NCBI RefSeq assembly: GCF_007830115.1
Contig: NZ_VLKP01000012.1
Span: forward strand, 1 to 64,000
Length of the DNA stretch: 64,000 bases
From: Aerolutibacter ruishenii
GTDB taxonomy: Bacteria; Pseudomonadota; Gammaproteobacteria; Xanthomonadales; Xanthomonadaceae
Direction of reading: 5' to 3'
Shown: positions 23,843-35,760 of the stretch, in pieces
Position numbering within the stretch: the stretch's first letter is position 1
Layout of the letters: each line of letters begins with the position of its first letter
The notes under the pieces: model-generated
Databases searched by the model: none
What the model saw: only the letters and a program-made list of their open reading frames with translations
What the model was told of the DNA's origin: nothing
Made by a program: the position numbers and the translations under genes

Positions 23843-24136
23843 ATGAAGCACAACACTTATACCGAGCATTTCCAGAAGACCTACAACAACACGCCGTACT
23901 ACCGTAAGGACATGGCGTGGGACGACTATGAGCCGGCCTACCGGTATGCCGAGAACAGCTACAACACGCGCGCTGGTCGCACCTTCGACCAGATCGAGAA
24001 CGATCTGGAGCGTGGTTGGGACAAGGCCCGCGCTACCTCGCGCCTGGCCTGGAACGAAGCCAAGGAAGCGGTACGCGATGGCTGGCACATGCTGGAACGT
24101 GCAATGCCGGGTGATGCCGACCGCGACGGTCGTTGA
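23843..24136 (+). CDS. Small conserved hydrophilic protein, possible stress protein
   Basis: The 97-residue protein is rich in Tyr, Asn, Asp and Arg (YRKDMAWDDYEPAYRYAENSY) with an amphipathic helix DKARATSRLAWNEAKEAVRDGW. A strong ribosome site (AAGGAGT) precedes the ATG. There is no membrane segment. The composition resembles small stress-induced proteins, but no family is assigned. It is monocistronic, closed by the hairpin at 24247-24281. Confidence 0.7.
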   Translation: MKHNTYTEHFQKTYNNTPYYRKDMAWDDYEPAYRYAENSYNTRAGRTFDQIENDLERGWDKARATSRLAWNEAKEAVRDGWHMLERAMPGDADRDGR

Positions 24137-24246
24137 TCCTGCCGCATGCGACGGATGCGCGGAGGCAGGCCCAATGCCTTGAGTCATCTCGTCGCACCCG
24201 TGGCCGCATGGGTCGCCGCAGTGGCTGCCTGGAATGGCACCGAGAA

Positions 24247-24281
24247 ACACAAACGCCCCGGAAATTCCGGGGCGTTTGTGT
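24247..24281. terminator. Bidirectional terminator between small protein gene and htpG
   Basis: ACACAAACGCCCCGGAA and TTCCGGGGCGTTTGTGT form perfect 17-base arms around a one-base centre, with A- and T-rich ends on both sides. It lies between two convergent genes and can serve both strands. Confidence 0.85.
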
Positions 24282-24335
24282 TGCAGGCACCTGCGGGGAC
24301 CGTGGTGACGGCGGCAATCGCTGTGGCGGTGTGGG

Positions 24336-26240
24336 TCACTGCACCAGCAGGCGATTCACGCGCTGGATGAACGCGGCCGGGTCTTCCAGCGCGGTGCCTT
24401 CGGCGACCTGCGCCTGTTCCAGCAACAGCAGCGCGAGGTCCTCGCGTCGCGCGCCGTCCTGCTCGCCCTCCAGCCGCTTCAGCAGCGGGTGGCCGGGGTT
24501 GATCTCCAGCACGGGCTTGGACTCGGGCACCGGCTGGCCCGCCGCGCGCAGCAGGCGTTGCAGGTGCAGCGACACGTCGTATTCCTCCAGCACCACGCAC
24601 GCGGGTGAGTCAGTGAGGCGCGCGGACACGCGCACGTCCTTCACGCGCTCGCCCAGCAGACCCTTGACCGCGTCCACCAGCGGCGCGGCGGCCTTGGCGT
24701 CGGCCTCGCGCTTTTCCTTGTCGGCGGGTGTATCCAGGTCGCCCAGGTCCAGGTCGCCCTTGCCGATGTGGCGCAGCGGCTTGCCGGCGTACTCGTGCAG
24801 GTGGCCGATGGCCCAGTCGTCGATGCGCTCATGCAGCAGCAGCACCTCGATGTCGCGGGCGCGCAGCGCTTCCAGCTGCGGGCTGTTGCGCGCGGCGTTC
24901 CAGCCGTCGGCGGTGACGTAGTAGATGGCCTTCTGCCCGGCCTTCATCCGCTCGACATAGTCGTCCAGCGCGGTCAGGTCATCGACCTTCTCGCTGCGGG
25001 TGGAGGCGAAGCGCAGCAGCTTGGCGGTGCGCTCGCGGTTGCCGTGGTCTTCGGCCAGGCCTTCCTTCAGCACGTTGCCGAACTCGTGCCAGAAGCCGAG
25101 GTACTTGTCGGCGTCGTCGCGGGCGGTCTTTTCCAGAAGGTCCAGCACGCGCTTGGTCAGCGCGGTCTTGAGCTTGTCCAGCTGGCGGTTGCCCTGCAGC
25201 AGCTCGCGCGAGACGTTGAGCGGCAGGTCGTCGGAGTCCAGCACGCCGTGCACGAAGCGCAGGTACGCCGGCAGCATCTGCTCGGCGGCGTCCATGATGA
25301 AGACGCGCTTGACGTACAGCTTCAGCCCGCGGCGTTCGTCGCGGTTGTACTGGAAGTCGAACGGCGCCTTGCTGGGCAGGTACACCAGCGACGTGAAGTT
25401 CTGGTTGCCCTCCACGCGGTTGTGCGACCACGCCAGCGCTTCGTTGAAGTCGTGGCTGATGTGCTTGTAGAACGCCTGGTAGTCGGCGTCGGTCAACTCG
25501 GCCTTGGGGCGGGTCCAGAGCGCAGAGGCCTGGTTCACGACCTCCAGCTCGGATGCGGCATCGGCCGGCTTGTCGGCGGTGTCATCAGCGTCCTCGCCCC
25601 ACTTCTCCTTGGGCATGCGGATCGGGAAGCCGATGTGGTCGGAGTAGCGGCGGACCAGCTCGCGCAGGCGCCAGCCGTCCAGGTACTCGTCCTCGCCGTC
25701 CTTCAGGTGCAGGGTGACGGTGGTGCCGCGGCTGGCGCGTTCCACCGGCTCAAGGGTGAACTCGCCTTCGCCGTCGGAAGTCCAACGCCACGCTTCATCG
25801 GTACCTGCGCGACGGCTTTCCACCGACACCTTGTCCGCCACCACGAACGCGGAATAGAAGCCCACGCCGAACTGACCGATCAGCTGCGCGTCGGCCTTCT
25901 GCTGCGCCGACAGCGCCTCGATGAACTTGCGGGTGCCGGAGCGGGCGATGGTGCCGAGGTTGCCGATCAGCTCGTCGCGGCTCATGCCGATGCCGCTGTC
26001 GGCGATGGTCAGCGTGCGCGCGTCCTTGTCCCAGGTGATGTCGATGGTGAGGTCGGGCTGGTCGCGGTACAACGTGGCGTCCTGCAGCGCCTCGAAGCGC
26101 AGCTTGTCGCATGCGTCGGCGGCGTTGGACGCCAGCTCGCGCAGGAACACGTCCTTGTTGGAGTACAGGGAGTGGGTGACCAGGTGCAGGACTTGCTGGA
26201 CCTCGGCCTGGAAACGGTGGGTTTCGGTCTGGGTGGTCAT
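24336..26240 (-). CDS. htpG: Chaperone protein HtpG (Hsp90)
   Basis: This is the cytosolic ATP-dependent Hsp90 chaperone. The GHKL ATPase domain carries SLYSNKDVFLRELASNAADA, DSGIGM and GQFGVGFYSAF; the middle and C-terminal domains are complete over 634 residues, the usual length. The ATG at 26238-26240 gives the family start (MTTQTETHRFQAEVQQVL). A sequence resembling a heat-shock -35 box lies 53-60 bases upstream. It is transcribed alone and divergently from the flavin oxidoreductase. Confidence 0.98.
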   Translation of the reverse strand: MTTQTETHRFQAEVQQVLHLVTHSLYSNKDVFLRELASNAADACDKLRFEALQDATLYRDQPDLTIDITWDKDARTLTIADSGIGMSRDELIGNLGTIARSGTRKFIEALSAQQKADAQLIGQFGVGFYSAFVVADKVSVESRRAGTDEAWRWTSDGEGEFTLEPVERASRGTTVTLHLKDGEDEYLDGWRLRELVRRYSDHIGFPIRMPKEKWGEDADDTADKPADAASELEVVNQASALWTRPKAELTDADYQAFYKHISHDFNEALAWSHNRVEGNQNFTSLVYLPSKAPFDFQYNRDERRGLKLYVKRVFIMDAAEQMLPAYLRFVHGVLDSDDLPLNVSRELLQGNRQLDKLKTALTKRVLDLLEKTARDDADKYLGFWHEFGNVLKEGLAEDHGNRERTAKLLRFASTRSEKVDDLTALDDYVERMKAGQKAIYYVTADGWNAARNSPQLEALRARDIEVLLLHERIDDWAIGHLHEYAGKPLRHIGKGDLDLGDLDTPADKEKREADAKAAAPLVDAVKGLLGERVKDVRVSARLTDSPACVVLEEYDVSLHLQRLLRAAGQPVPESKPVLEINPGHPLLKRLEGEQDGARREDLALLLLEQAQVAEGTALEDPAAFIQRVNRLLVQ

Positions 26241-26271
26241 GGCCTTGGGGGCGTGGTTGGGTTCTGGGCTT

Positions 26272-26300
26272 GAGGTGGGTTCGCCGGGTGGGTTTTCAAG
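26272..26300 (-). promoter_or_regulatory. Possible sigma-32 heat-shock promoter of htpG
   Basis: On the reverse strand CTTGAAA (26294-26300) equals the sigma-32 -35 consensus. Fourteen bases on, CCCACCTC (26272-26279) is only a partial match to the -10 consensus. Position and gene identity favour it; the weak -10 does not. Confidence 0.35.
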
Positions 26301-26392
26301 CCGCCTTGCCATCCGGGGAGTGGCGTTCGTGATCGGGGCTTCGCGCGGCGCCGTTTACGCTGCCCCTCCATCCCGGCGCCCGACCTCGACCC

Positions 26393-27604
26393 ATGGACCT
26401 CAAGAGTGGTTACCCGTACTGGGCGGTGAAGAACGGGCTGATGCACGCCTTTCCGCCGCTGCGCACCGATCTGCGCTGCGAGGTGGCGGTGCTCGGCGCC
26501 GGCATCACGGGCGCGCTGGTGGCCGATGAGTTGGCCACTCACGGGCACGATGTGGCGGTGCTGGAGCAGCGCGACGTGGCGTGGGGCAGCACCGCGGCGA
26601 GCACCGCATTGCTGCAGTACGAGATCGACACGCACATGGTCGACCTGGCCAAGCAGTATGGCGAGGACGACGCCGTGCTGGCCTACCGCGCCTGCGCCGC
26701 GGCCATCGACCTGTTGCGGGACAAGGCGCGTGACGTGCGCGATGTGGATTTCGCGGGCAACCACAGCCTGTACTTCGCCAGCCGCAAGCGCCATATGCGC
26801 GATCTGCAAGCCGAGTACGCATTGCGCCATCGCCACGGATTCGACGTGGACTGGCTGGAAGGCGATGAAGTAAGGGCGGAATACGGGTTCGATGCACCGG
26901 CGGCGATCCTCAGCCGGCAGGCCGCGCGCGTGGACCCGTACCGGATGGCCAGCCGGCTGCTGGACCGATTGCAGCGGCGTGGCGTGCCGGTGCATGACCG
27001 CACGCGCGTCGTCCGTATCCAGGCGCGTCCGCGCAGCGTGGTGCTGACCACCGACGACGGCCACACCGTGACCGCGGAGCATCTGGTGGTGGCGACGGGC
27101 TATGCCGCGCAGGACCAGCTCGGCCGGCGCGTGGCCCGCAACCGCAGCAGCTACGCGTTCATCACCGACCCCATTCCCGATGCGGAGCTGGGCAAGTTGG
27201 CCACGACGATGGTGTGGGAATCCGCACGGCCGTACCTCTACCTGCGCACCACTGGGGACGGCCGGCTGCTGGTCGGTGGCGAGGACGATGCCGTGGACAT
27301 CGCCGCGCGCCGCGACATGCGCGTGGACCGCAAGGCGCGAAAGCTCGCCAAGCGGGTAGCGGCGCTGTTCCCCAGGCTGCCGGTAACGCCGGTGTTTTCG
27401 TGGGCGGGCACGTTTGCCGAGACCAAGGACGGCCTGCCGTACTTCGGCCCGCACCCGGACCACGGCCAGCGCGTGCTGTTCGCGATGGCCTACGGCGGCA
27501 ATGGCATCACCTATTCGATGATGGGCGCGGGACTGCTGCGCGCGTTGATCGAGAAGCGGGCGCAGCCGTTGCAGCGGTTGTTCGGCTTTGACCGATCGCG
27601 GTAG
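26393..27604 (+). CDS. FAD-dependent oxidoreductase, DAO/glycine-oxidase type
   Basis: The N-terminal nucleotide-binding fold is EVAVLGAGITGALVADELA near residue 30, and the C-terminal FGPHPDHGQRVLFAMAYGGNGITYSMMG matches the DAO family FAD-contact region. These flavoproteins oxidise amines or amino acids; the substrate is unknown. At 403 residues it is typical. No signal peptide. It converges with gcvP across a shared terminator. Confidence 0.85.
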   Translation: MDLKSGYPYWAVKNGLMHAFPPLRTDLRCEVAVLGAGITGALVADELATHGHDVAVLEQRDVAWGSTAASTALLQYEIDTHMVDLAKQYGEDDAVLAYRACAAAIDLLRDKARDVRDVDFAGNHSLYFASRKRHMRDLQAEYALRHRHGFDVDWLEGDEVRAEYGFDAPAAILSRQAARVDPYRMASRLLDRLQRRGVPVHDRTRVVRIQARPRSVVLTTDDGHTVTAEHLVVATGYAAQDQLGRRVARNRSSYAFITDPIPDAELGKLATTMVWESARPYLYLRTTGDGRLLVGGEDDAVDIAARRDMRVDRKARKLAKRVAALFPRLPVTPVFSWAGTFAETKDGLPYFGPHPDHGQRVLFAMAYGGNGITYSMMGAGLLRALIEKRAQPLQRLFGFDRSR

Positions 27605-27615
27605 ATGGCCCCAAC

Positions 27616-27643
27616 GAAAAAGGCGCCCGAAGGCGCCTTTTCC
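27616..27643. terminator. Bidirectional terminator between oxidoreductase and gcvP
   Basis: GAAAAAGGCGCC-CGAA-GGCGCCTTTTCC forms a GC stem with A and T tracts on either side, placed between two convergent genes. Confidence 0.9.
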
Positions 27644-27662
27644 GTGAACCGTGCAGTGGGGC

Positions 27663-30548
<2,886 letters not shown>

Positions 30549-30589
30549 GGAAGGGCGTCCGAAGGCATACGTGCGGTGCCGCACGCGAG

Positions 30590-30786
30590 GCGCCCCTCTG
30601 TCCTTTTGCCTGAGAGTTTGCAGCACCCGGGGGAGGGTGGAGACGCTGCTTGCACCTTCGGCGCCGGATTTGACCGGTCTCTCCAGAGTTGCTCGCACGG
30701 AGTGGTACGGGGGCCTGAGCGATTACGGGCGTTACGCCTTCGGCAGCGGCGCGCCTGGCCAGGCCAGGGACCGCTTCTCCCACCGC
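30590..30786 (-). promoter_or_regulatory. Tandem glycine riboswitch of gcvP
   Basis: The reverse strand shows two glycine aptamers in series. The first has GGGAGAAGC, CCGAAGGCGTAACGCCCGTA and CGCTCAGGC (about 30711-30786). The second has CTGGAGAGA, CGCCGAAGGTGCAAGC and AAACTCTCAGGCAAAAGGAC (about 30590-30705), ending 41 bases before the gcvP start. Such riboswitches sense glycine and usually turn on glycine cleavage when glycine is in excess. No clear U-tract follows the second aptamer, so control may be at translation. Confidence 0.93.
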
Positions 30787-30803
30787 GTGCATGGAGCCCG
30801 GCG

Positions 30804-30809
30804 ATTATA
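30804..30809 (-). promoter_or_regulatory. -10 box of the gcvP promoter
   Basis: TATAAT on the reverse strand lies about 18 bases before the first aptamer, correct for a transcript that begins just upstream of the riboswitch. The -35 region (near 30827-30832) does not match the consensus. Confidence 0.6.
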
Positions 30810-30928
30810 CCCCCGACCGGGGAGGGATGCCCGCCCGGTCGGGGGCGCAGTCCGTCGCGGTTGTGGCTGGTCAGGCGGGCCTTGCCGTCGGCAGGCACGG
30901 CGGCGTACTCGTCACCGTCGCGACCGGG

Positions 30929-32083
30929 TCAGGCGTGCGACAGCCGGCGAACCGCTACCGTCGTCACATCGTCAAACGACTCGGTGGTGCCGACATGGGC
31001 CTCCAGGGCGTCCGTCACCGTGTCCAGCAGGGCGGCGGCGCTGGCCGATGGCGCGGCGAGCAAGGCGAGCAGGCGCGCTTCGCCGAACGGCTCGCCTTCG
31101 CCCATGGCGTCCACCACGCCATCGGTATAGGCGAACAGCGTGTCACCGGGTGCCAGGCGCATGGTCTGGACGTGCATGCCCGCCCCGTTGGAGAGTCCAA
31201 GCGCGGGTGCGGTGGGGCCGAGCCGGGCACGGACCCCGCCGTCGCCCAGCACCATCGGCGGGTCGTGGCCGGCGTTGACGTAGGTGAGTTGGCCGTCCCC
31301 CGGGTCGAGGATGCCGAAGAACACCGTGGCGAACATGTTGGCGCGTTCGTGCACGGTGGCGATGTAATCGTTGGTCTGCGACATCGCGCCCAGCACCGTG
31401 GAGGCCGGATCGACACTGGCCGAAGGGCCCCGGATCGCACCGGAACGCAGCAGGCTGCGGAACAGCGCCATGTACAAGGCAGCGCCCACGCCCTTGTCGC
31501 ACACGTCGGCGATGACCACGCCCAGGCCGGCGCCCGGCACGGGGAACAGGTCGTAGAAGTCGCCCGCCACCTGGCGTGCCGGGCGGAAGCGGGCGGCGAC
31601 CTGCCAGCCTTCGACATGCGGCAATTCGGCCGGGAGGAAGCCCAGCTGTATCTGGCGCCCGATTTCCAGCTCACGCTCCAGGCTGCGGGCGTGTTGCTGC
31701 TCCATGTCGCGCAACCGCTTGCGGGCCAGCGCCGAGTCCACGCGCGCGCGCAGGATGTGCGGGTTGAAGGGTTTGGTGAGGTAGTCCTCGGCACCGGACG
31801 ACAGGCATCGCACCACCGTGTCGGTGTCCTCCAGCGCCGAGATCATCATCACCGGAACCTGCGCCAGCCGATCGTGGTCCTTGAACGCCGACAGCACCTG
31901 GTGGCCGTCCATGCCCGGCATCATGATGTCCAGCAGCACCAGGTCGTAAGCGGTGTCCTGCGCGGCCTGCAGCGCTTGCGCGCCGCCTTCGGCGACATCC
32001 ACGCCGTGACCGTGGTGCTGCAGGCGCCGGGACAGGACGTCACGGTTGAACGGATCGTCGTCGACGACAAGGATGCGGGCCAT
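30929..32083 (-). CDS. Response regulator with PP2C (RsbU-type) phosphatase output
   Basis: A receiver domain (MARILVVDDD, phospho-acceptor D52 in LLDIMMPGMDG, YLTKPF) is followed by a short coiled coil and a SpoIIE/PP2C phosphatase from about residue 150 (GDFYDLF, VCDKGVGAALYM, VNAGHDPP, FAYTDGVVDA). The phosphatase is expected to dephosphorylate the STAS protein encoded upstream. ATG at 32083 begins the receiver normally; a GTG at 32104 overlapping the patatin stop is an alternative giving seven more residues. It is the last gene of the signalling operon. Confidence 0.92.
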   Translation of the reverse strand: MARILVVDDDPFNRDVLSRRLQHHGHGVDVAEGGAQALQAAQDTAYDLVLLDIMMPGMDGHQVLSAFKDHDRLAQVPVMMISALEDTDTVVRCLSSGAEDYLTKPFNPHILRARVDSALARKRLRDMEQQHARSLERELEIGRQIQLGFLPAELPHVEGWQVAARFRPARQVAGDFYDLFPVPGAGLGVVIADVCDKGVGAALYMALFRSLLRSGAIRGPSASVDPASTVLGAMSQTNDYIATVHERANMFATVFFGILDPGDGQLTYVNAGHDPPMVLGDGGVRARLGPTAPALGLSNGAGMHVQTMRLAPGDTLFAYTDGVVDAMGEGEPFGEARLLALLAAPSASAAALLDTVTDALEAHVGTTESFDDVTTVAVRRLSHA

Positions 32084-32100
32084 GGCCGGGGCCGCCACGC

Positions 32101-32979
32101 TCACCGGAACGCTTCCACGGCAGCGGGGCGACCGCTGCCGAGCAGTTCCAGCAGGTAGGGCAACTGCTCCATGGCCGCGGCCTCGCCCGCTTCGATGATG
32201 TAGGGAATCTTGTCGGTGTCGAACAGGCGGATCCGCTGCTCGAAACGCGGCGTGACCAGGATCACTTCGCCGTGGTGCGCCAGGCTGTGGAAGGCGAAGT
32301 TGGACTTGAACAGGTTGTTGGACATGATCGCGCTGAGCTGGAACGCGAAGCGGCTCGCTGACGGCGTCGATTCCTGGTACGGGCTTTCGAAGCCCGCGGC
32401 GAGGATGATGTCGGCACCTTGCCGCACCGCGACGCCCACCGGCATCGGGTCGGACAGGTAACCGTCCACCAGCAGCCGGTCACCCAGCCGCCACGGCGAG
32501 TAGGCGAAGGGCAGGGCCACGCTGGCCCGCACCGCATCCACCAGCGAGCCGGACGACAGCACCACCTGCTCGCCGTTGGCGAAGTCGGTGGCGGTGATGT
32601 GCAACGGCGTGGCCATGTCCTCGATGCGCGTTTCGCCGAAGGCCTCGCGCAGGCGCGCCATCATGACCGTGTCGTCACGCAGGCCGAAGCGGTCGGCGCG
32701 GAACCCGAACAGCCGCGGCGCGATCATGGCCAACATCGAATGGCGGCTGCGACCCTTGGCGACCTCGCTGGTCCACAGGCGGCGCGTGTAGTCGGCGGTC
32801 TCTTCGGAACTACGCCCCAGCGCCATGGTGGCCGCGTAGATCGCCCCGGCGCTGCAACCCACCAGCATGTCGATCTTGACCCCCGCGCGGGCGAGCGCGT
32901 TCTGCATGCCGATGGCCGCGGCGCACTTCACGCTGCCCGCGCCAATCACCAGGGCGATGCGCTTGCGCGGTGCGCTCAT
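32101..32979 (-). CDS. Patatin-like phospholipase within the signalling operon
   Basis: The 292-residue protein has the glycine-rich GAGSVKCAAAIG loop, S43 in VGCSAGAI and D172 in VDGYLSDP, the patatin catalytic pair. Its start overlaps the STAS stop by four bases, and its end meets the start region of the RsbU-like gene. It is therefore cotranscribed and likely coupled with a partner-switching system. No signal peptide is present. A lipase in such a module suggests that lipid cleavage is an output or is controlled together with the module; this is inference. Confidence 0.88.
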   Translation of the reverse strand: MSAPRKRIALVIGAGSVKCAAAIGMQNALARAGVKIDMLVGCSAGAIYAATMALGRSSEETADYTRRLWTSEVAKGRSRHSMLAMIAPRLFGFRADRFGLRDDTVMMARLREAFGETRIEDMATPLHITATDFANGEQVVLSSGSLVDAVRASVALPFAYSPWRLGDRLLVDGYLSDPMPVGVAVRQGADIILAAGFESPYQESTPSASRFAFQLSAIMSNNLFKSNFAFHSLAHHGEVILVTPRFEQRIRLFDTDKIPYIIEAGEAAAMEQLPYLLELLGSGRPAAVEAFR

Positions 32980-33320
32980 GGCGCTTCAACCGTGAAGCTG
33001 GCGATGGCGGCATCCACGTCGCCGTAGAGCTTGAGGATGCTGGTGAAGCCCGACAGTTCCAGCACGTGCAGCACGGTGGGCTGCACCGCGGCCAGGCGGA
33101 AGTCGCCGCCCTGCCGACGTGCGTCCTTGAGCGTGGCGAGCAACGCGCGCAGGCCGGCGCTGCTGGTGTACACCACCTCGCGGAAGTCGGCGACGAGCTG
33201 CACGCCGCTCTCCTGCACCGTGTCGGCCAGGCTGCGCTGCAGTTCCTCGGCGGTGAGGCTGTCGATGCTGCCGCGGATGGTGGCCACCGAAACCTGGCCG
33301 CGCGTAATCAGGATTTCCAT
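32976..33320 (-). CDS. STAS-domain anti-sigma factor antagonist (RsbV-like)
   Basis: A 114-residue STAS domain: VSVATIRGSIDSLTAEEL, then REVVYTSSAGLRALL with the phosphorylatable serine at S53/S54. In partner switching the unphosphorylated form binds the RsbW-like kinase encoded just upstream. The ATG at 33320 is chosen since MEILITRGQ begins the first strand. It overlaps the downstream patatin gene by four bases. Confidence 0.9.
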   Translation of the reverse strand: MEILITRGQVSVATIRGSIDSLTAEELQRSLADTVQESGVQLVADFREVVYTSSAGLRALLATLKDARRQGGDFRLAAVQPTVLHVLELSGFTSILKLYGDVDAAIASFTVEAP

Positions 33321-33336
33321 GCATGCTCCTCCGCGC

Positions 33337-33798
33337 TCATGGCGCAAGGTCCCTGGTGAAAGTGAAACGGTTGCCCGTCGCCGGGTCGTAGCGGTGGTGG
33401 ATCGTGGTCATCAGCCGGGTCACCAGCGCCCAGCCGATGCCGCCGGGATTGCGTGATTCCCACGGTGCATCCATGTCCGGGGCAGGGACCGCCTCGGGAT
33501 CAAAACGCGGGGCATGGTCACGGATGTCGATGCGCACGCGGTCGACGTTCCAATCCAGGGTCAGCGCCACCGGACCTTGCCGCGTGGTGCCATAACCATG
33601 GGCGATGATGTTGGCCACGACCTCCTCCACGGCCAGCCGCACCGCATACGTGGCCGCGGCGTCGGCGCCGGCGGCGGCACAGGCGCGGTCGGCCAGCGCC
33701 AGCAGCGCGGGCAGTTGCGGCAGCTCGGCGGGACAGGTCAGGTGCAATCGCTGCGGGGCGGACAGATCAGTGGCATCGGCGACATCGGCGGCGCTCAT
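33337..33798 (-). CDS. ATP-binding anti-sigma/serine kinase (RsbW-like)
   Basis: The 153-residue GHKL domain has VRLAVEEVVANIIAHGY (N box), RIDIRDHAPRFDP (G1) and NPGGIGWALVTRLM (G2). It would phosphorylate the STAS protein and hold a sigma factor or other target. It overlaps the upstream regulator gene by four bases. No sigma factor is in this operon, so the final target may be another protein. Confidence 0.9.
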   Translation of the reverse strand: MSAADVADATDLSAPQRLHLTCPAELPQLPALLALADRACAAAGADAAATYAVRLAVEEVVANIIAHGYGTTRQGPVALTLDWNVDRVRIDIRDHAPRFDPEAVPAPDMDAPWESRNPGGIGWALVTRLMTTIHHRYDPATGNRFTFTRDLAP

Positions 33799-34158
33799 TC
33801 CGATGCCTCCAGTGCCAAGGCGATCTTCCCCAGCAGGCGTGGCAGATCAACAGGCTTGGTGTCGAAATCGTCGCAGCCGGCCTGCAGGGCGCTTTCGCGG
33901 TCGCCGGTCATGGCATGGGCCGACAGCGCTATCACCGGGATGCCGCGGGTGGCGGCATCGGCCTTGATGCGGCGCGTGGCATCCCAGCCATCCAGCACGG
34001 GCAGGCTGAGGTCCATCAGGATCACATCGGGCTGTTCGGCGCGTGCCTGCTCGACTGCCTGCTGTCCGTCGATGGCCATTGACACGTCGTGGCCGGCGCG
34101 GAGCAGCCGCCGCGACAGCATGTCGCGGTTGAGCTCGTTGTCCTCCACGAGCAGGATC

Positions 34159-34166
<8 letters not shown>
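33795..34166 (-). CDS. Single-domain (CheY-like) response regulator
   Basis: [10 protein letters not shown] starts a receiver of 123 residues with D52 in [11 protein letters not shown] and the lysine in DTKPVDLP. It has no output domain. Its start overlaps the histidine kinase stop by eight bases, so the kinase is its probable phosphodonor. It likely relays the signal to the downstream partner-switching proteins. Confidence 0.92.
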
Positions 34167-35613
<1,447 letters not shown>

Positions 35614-35715
35614 CCTGTGCGAAATGCGGACGGTACCCGGCTCAACGCAGCCGGGTGGCGGGGCAGGCCATCCGGGCGGAAGGCGTCAAGTGGCGGGGTG
35701 CGAGCCCCGGAAATG

Positions 35716-35745
35716 CGGACGGCCGGCGCAGGGCCGGCCGTCCGG
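35716..35745. terminator. GC-rich hairpin between M2 peptidase and kinase operon
   Basis: CGGACGGCCGGC and GCCGGCCGTCCG form a long GC stem 15 bases beyond the M2 peptidase stop. No T-tract follows on either strand, so its role as a terminator is only likely. Confidence 0.45.
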
Positions 35746-35760
35746 TACAGCGTGGGGCCC

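Noticed and set aside
24768-26273. 501-codon open frame antisense to htpG
   Set aside because: Shadow of the htpG reading frame; no motif and biased composition.
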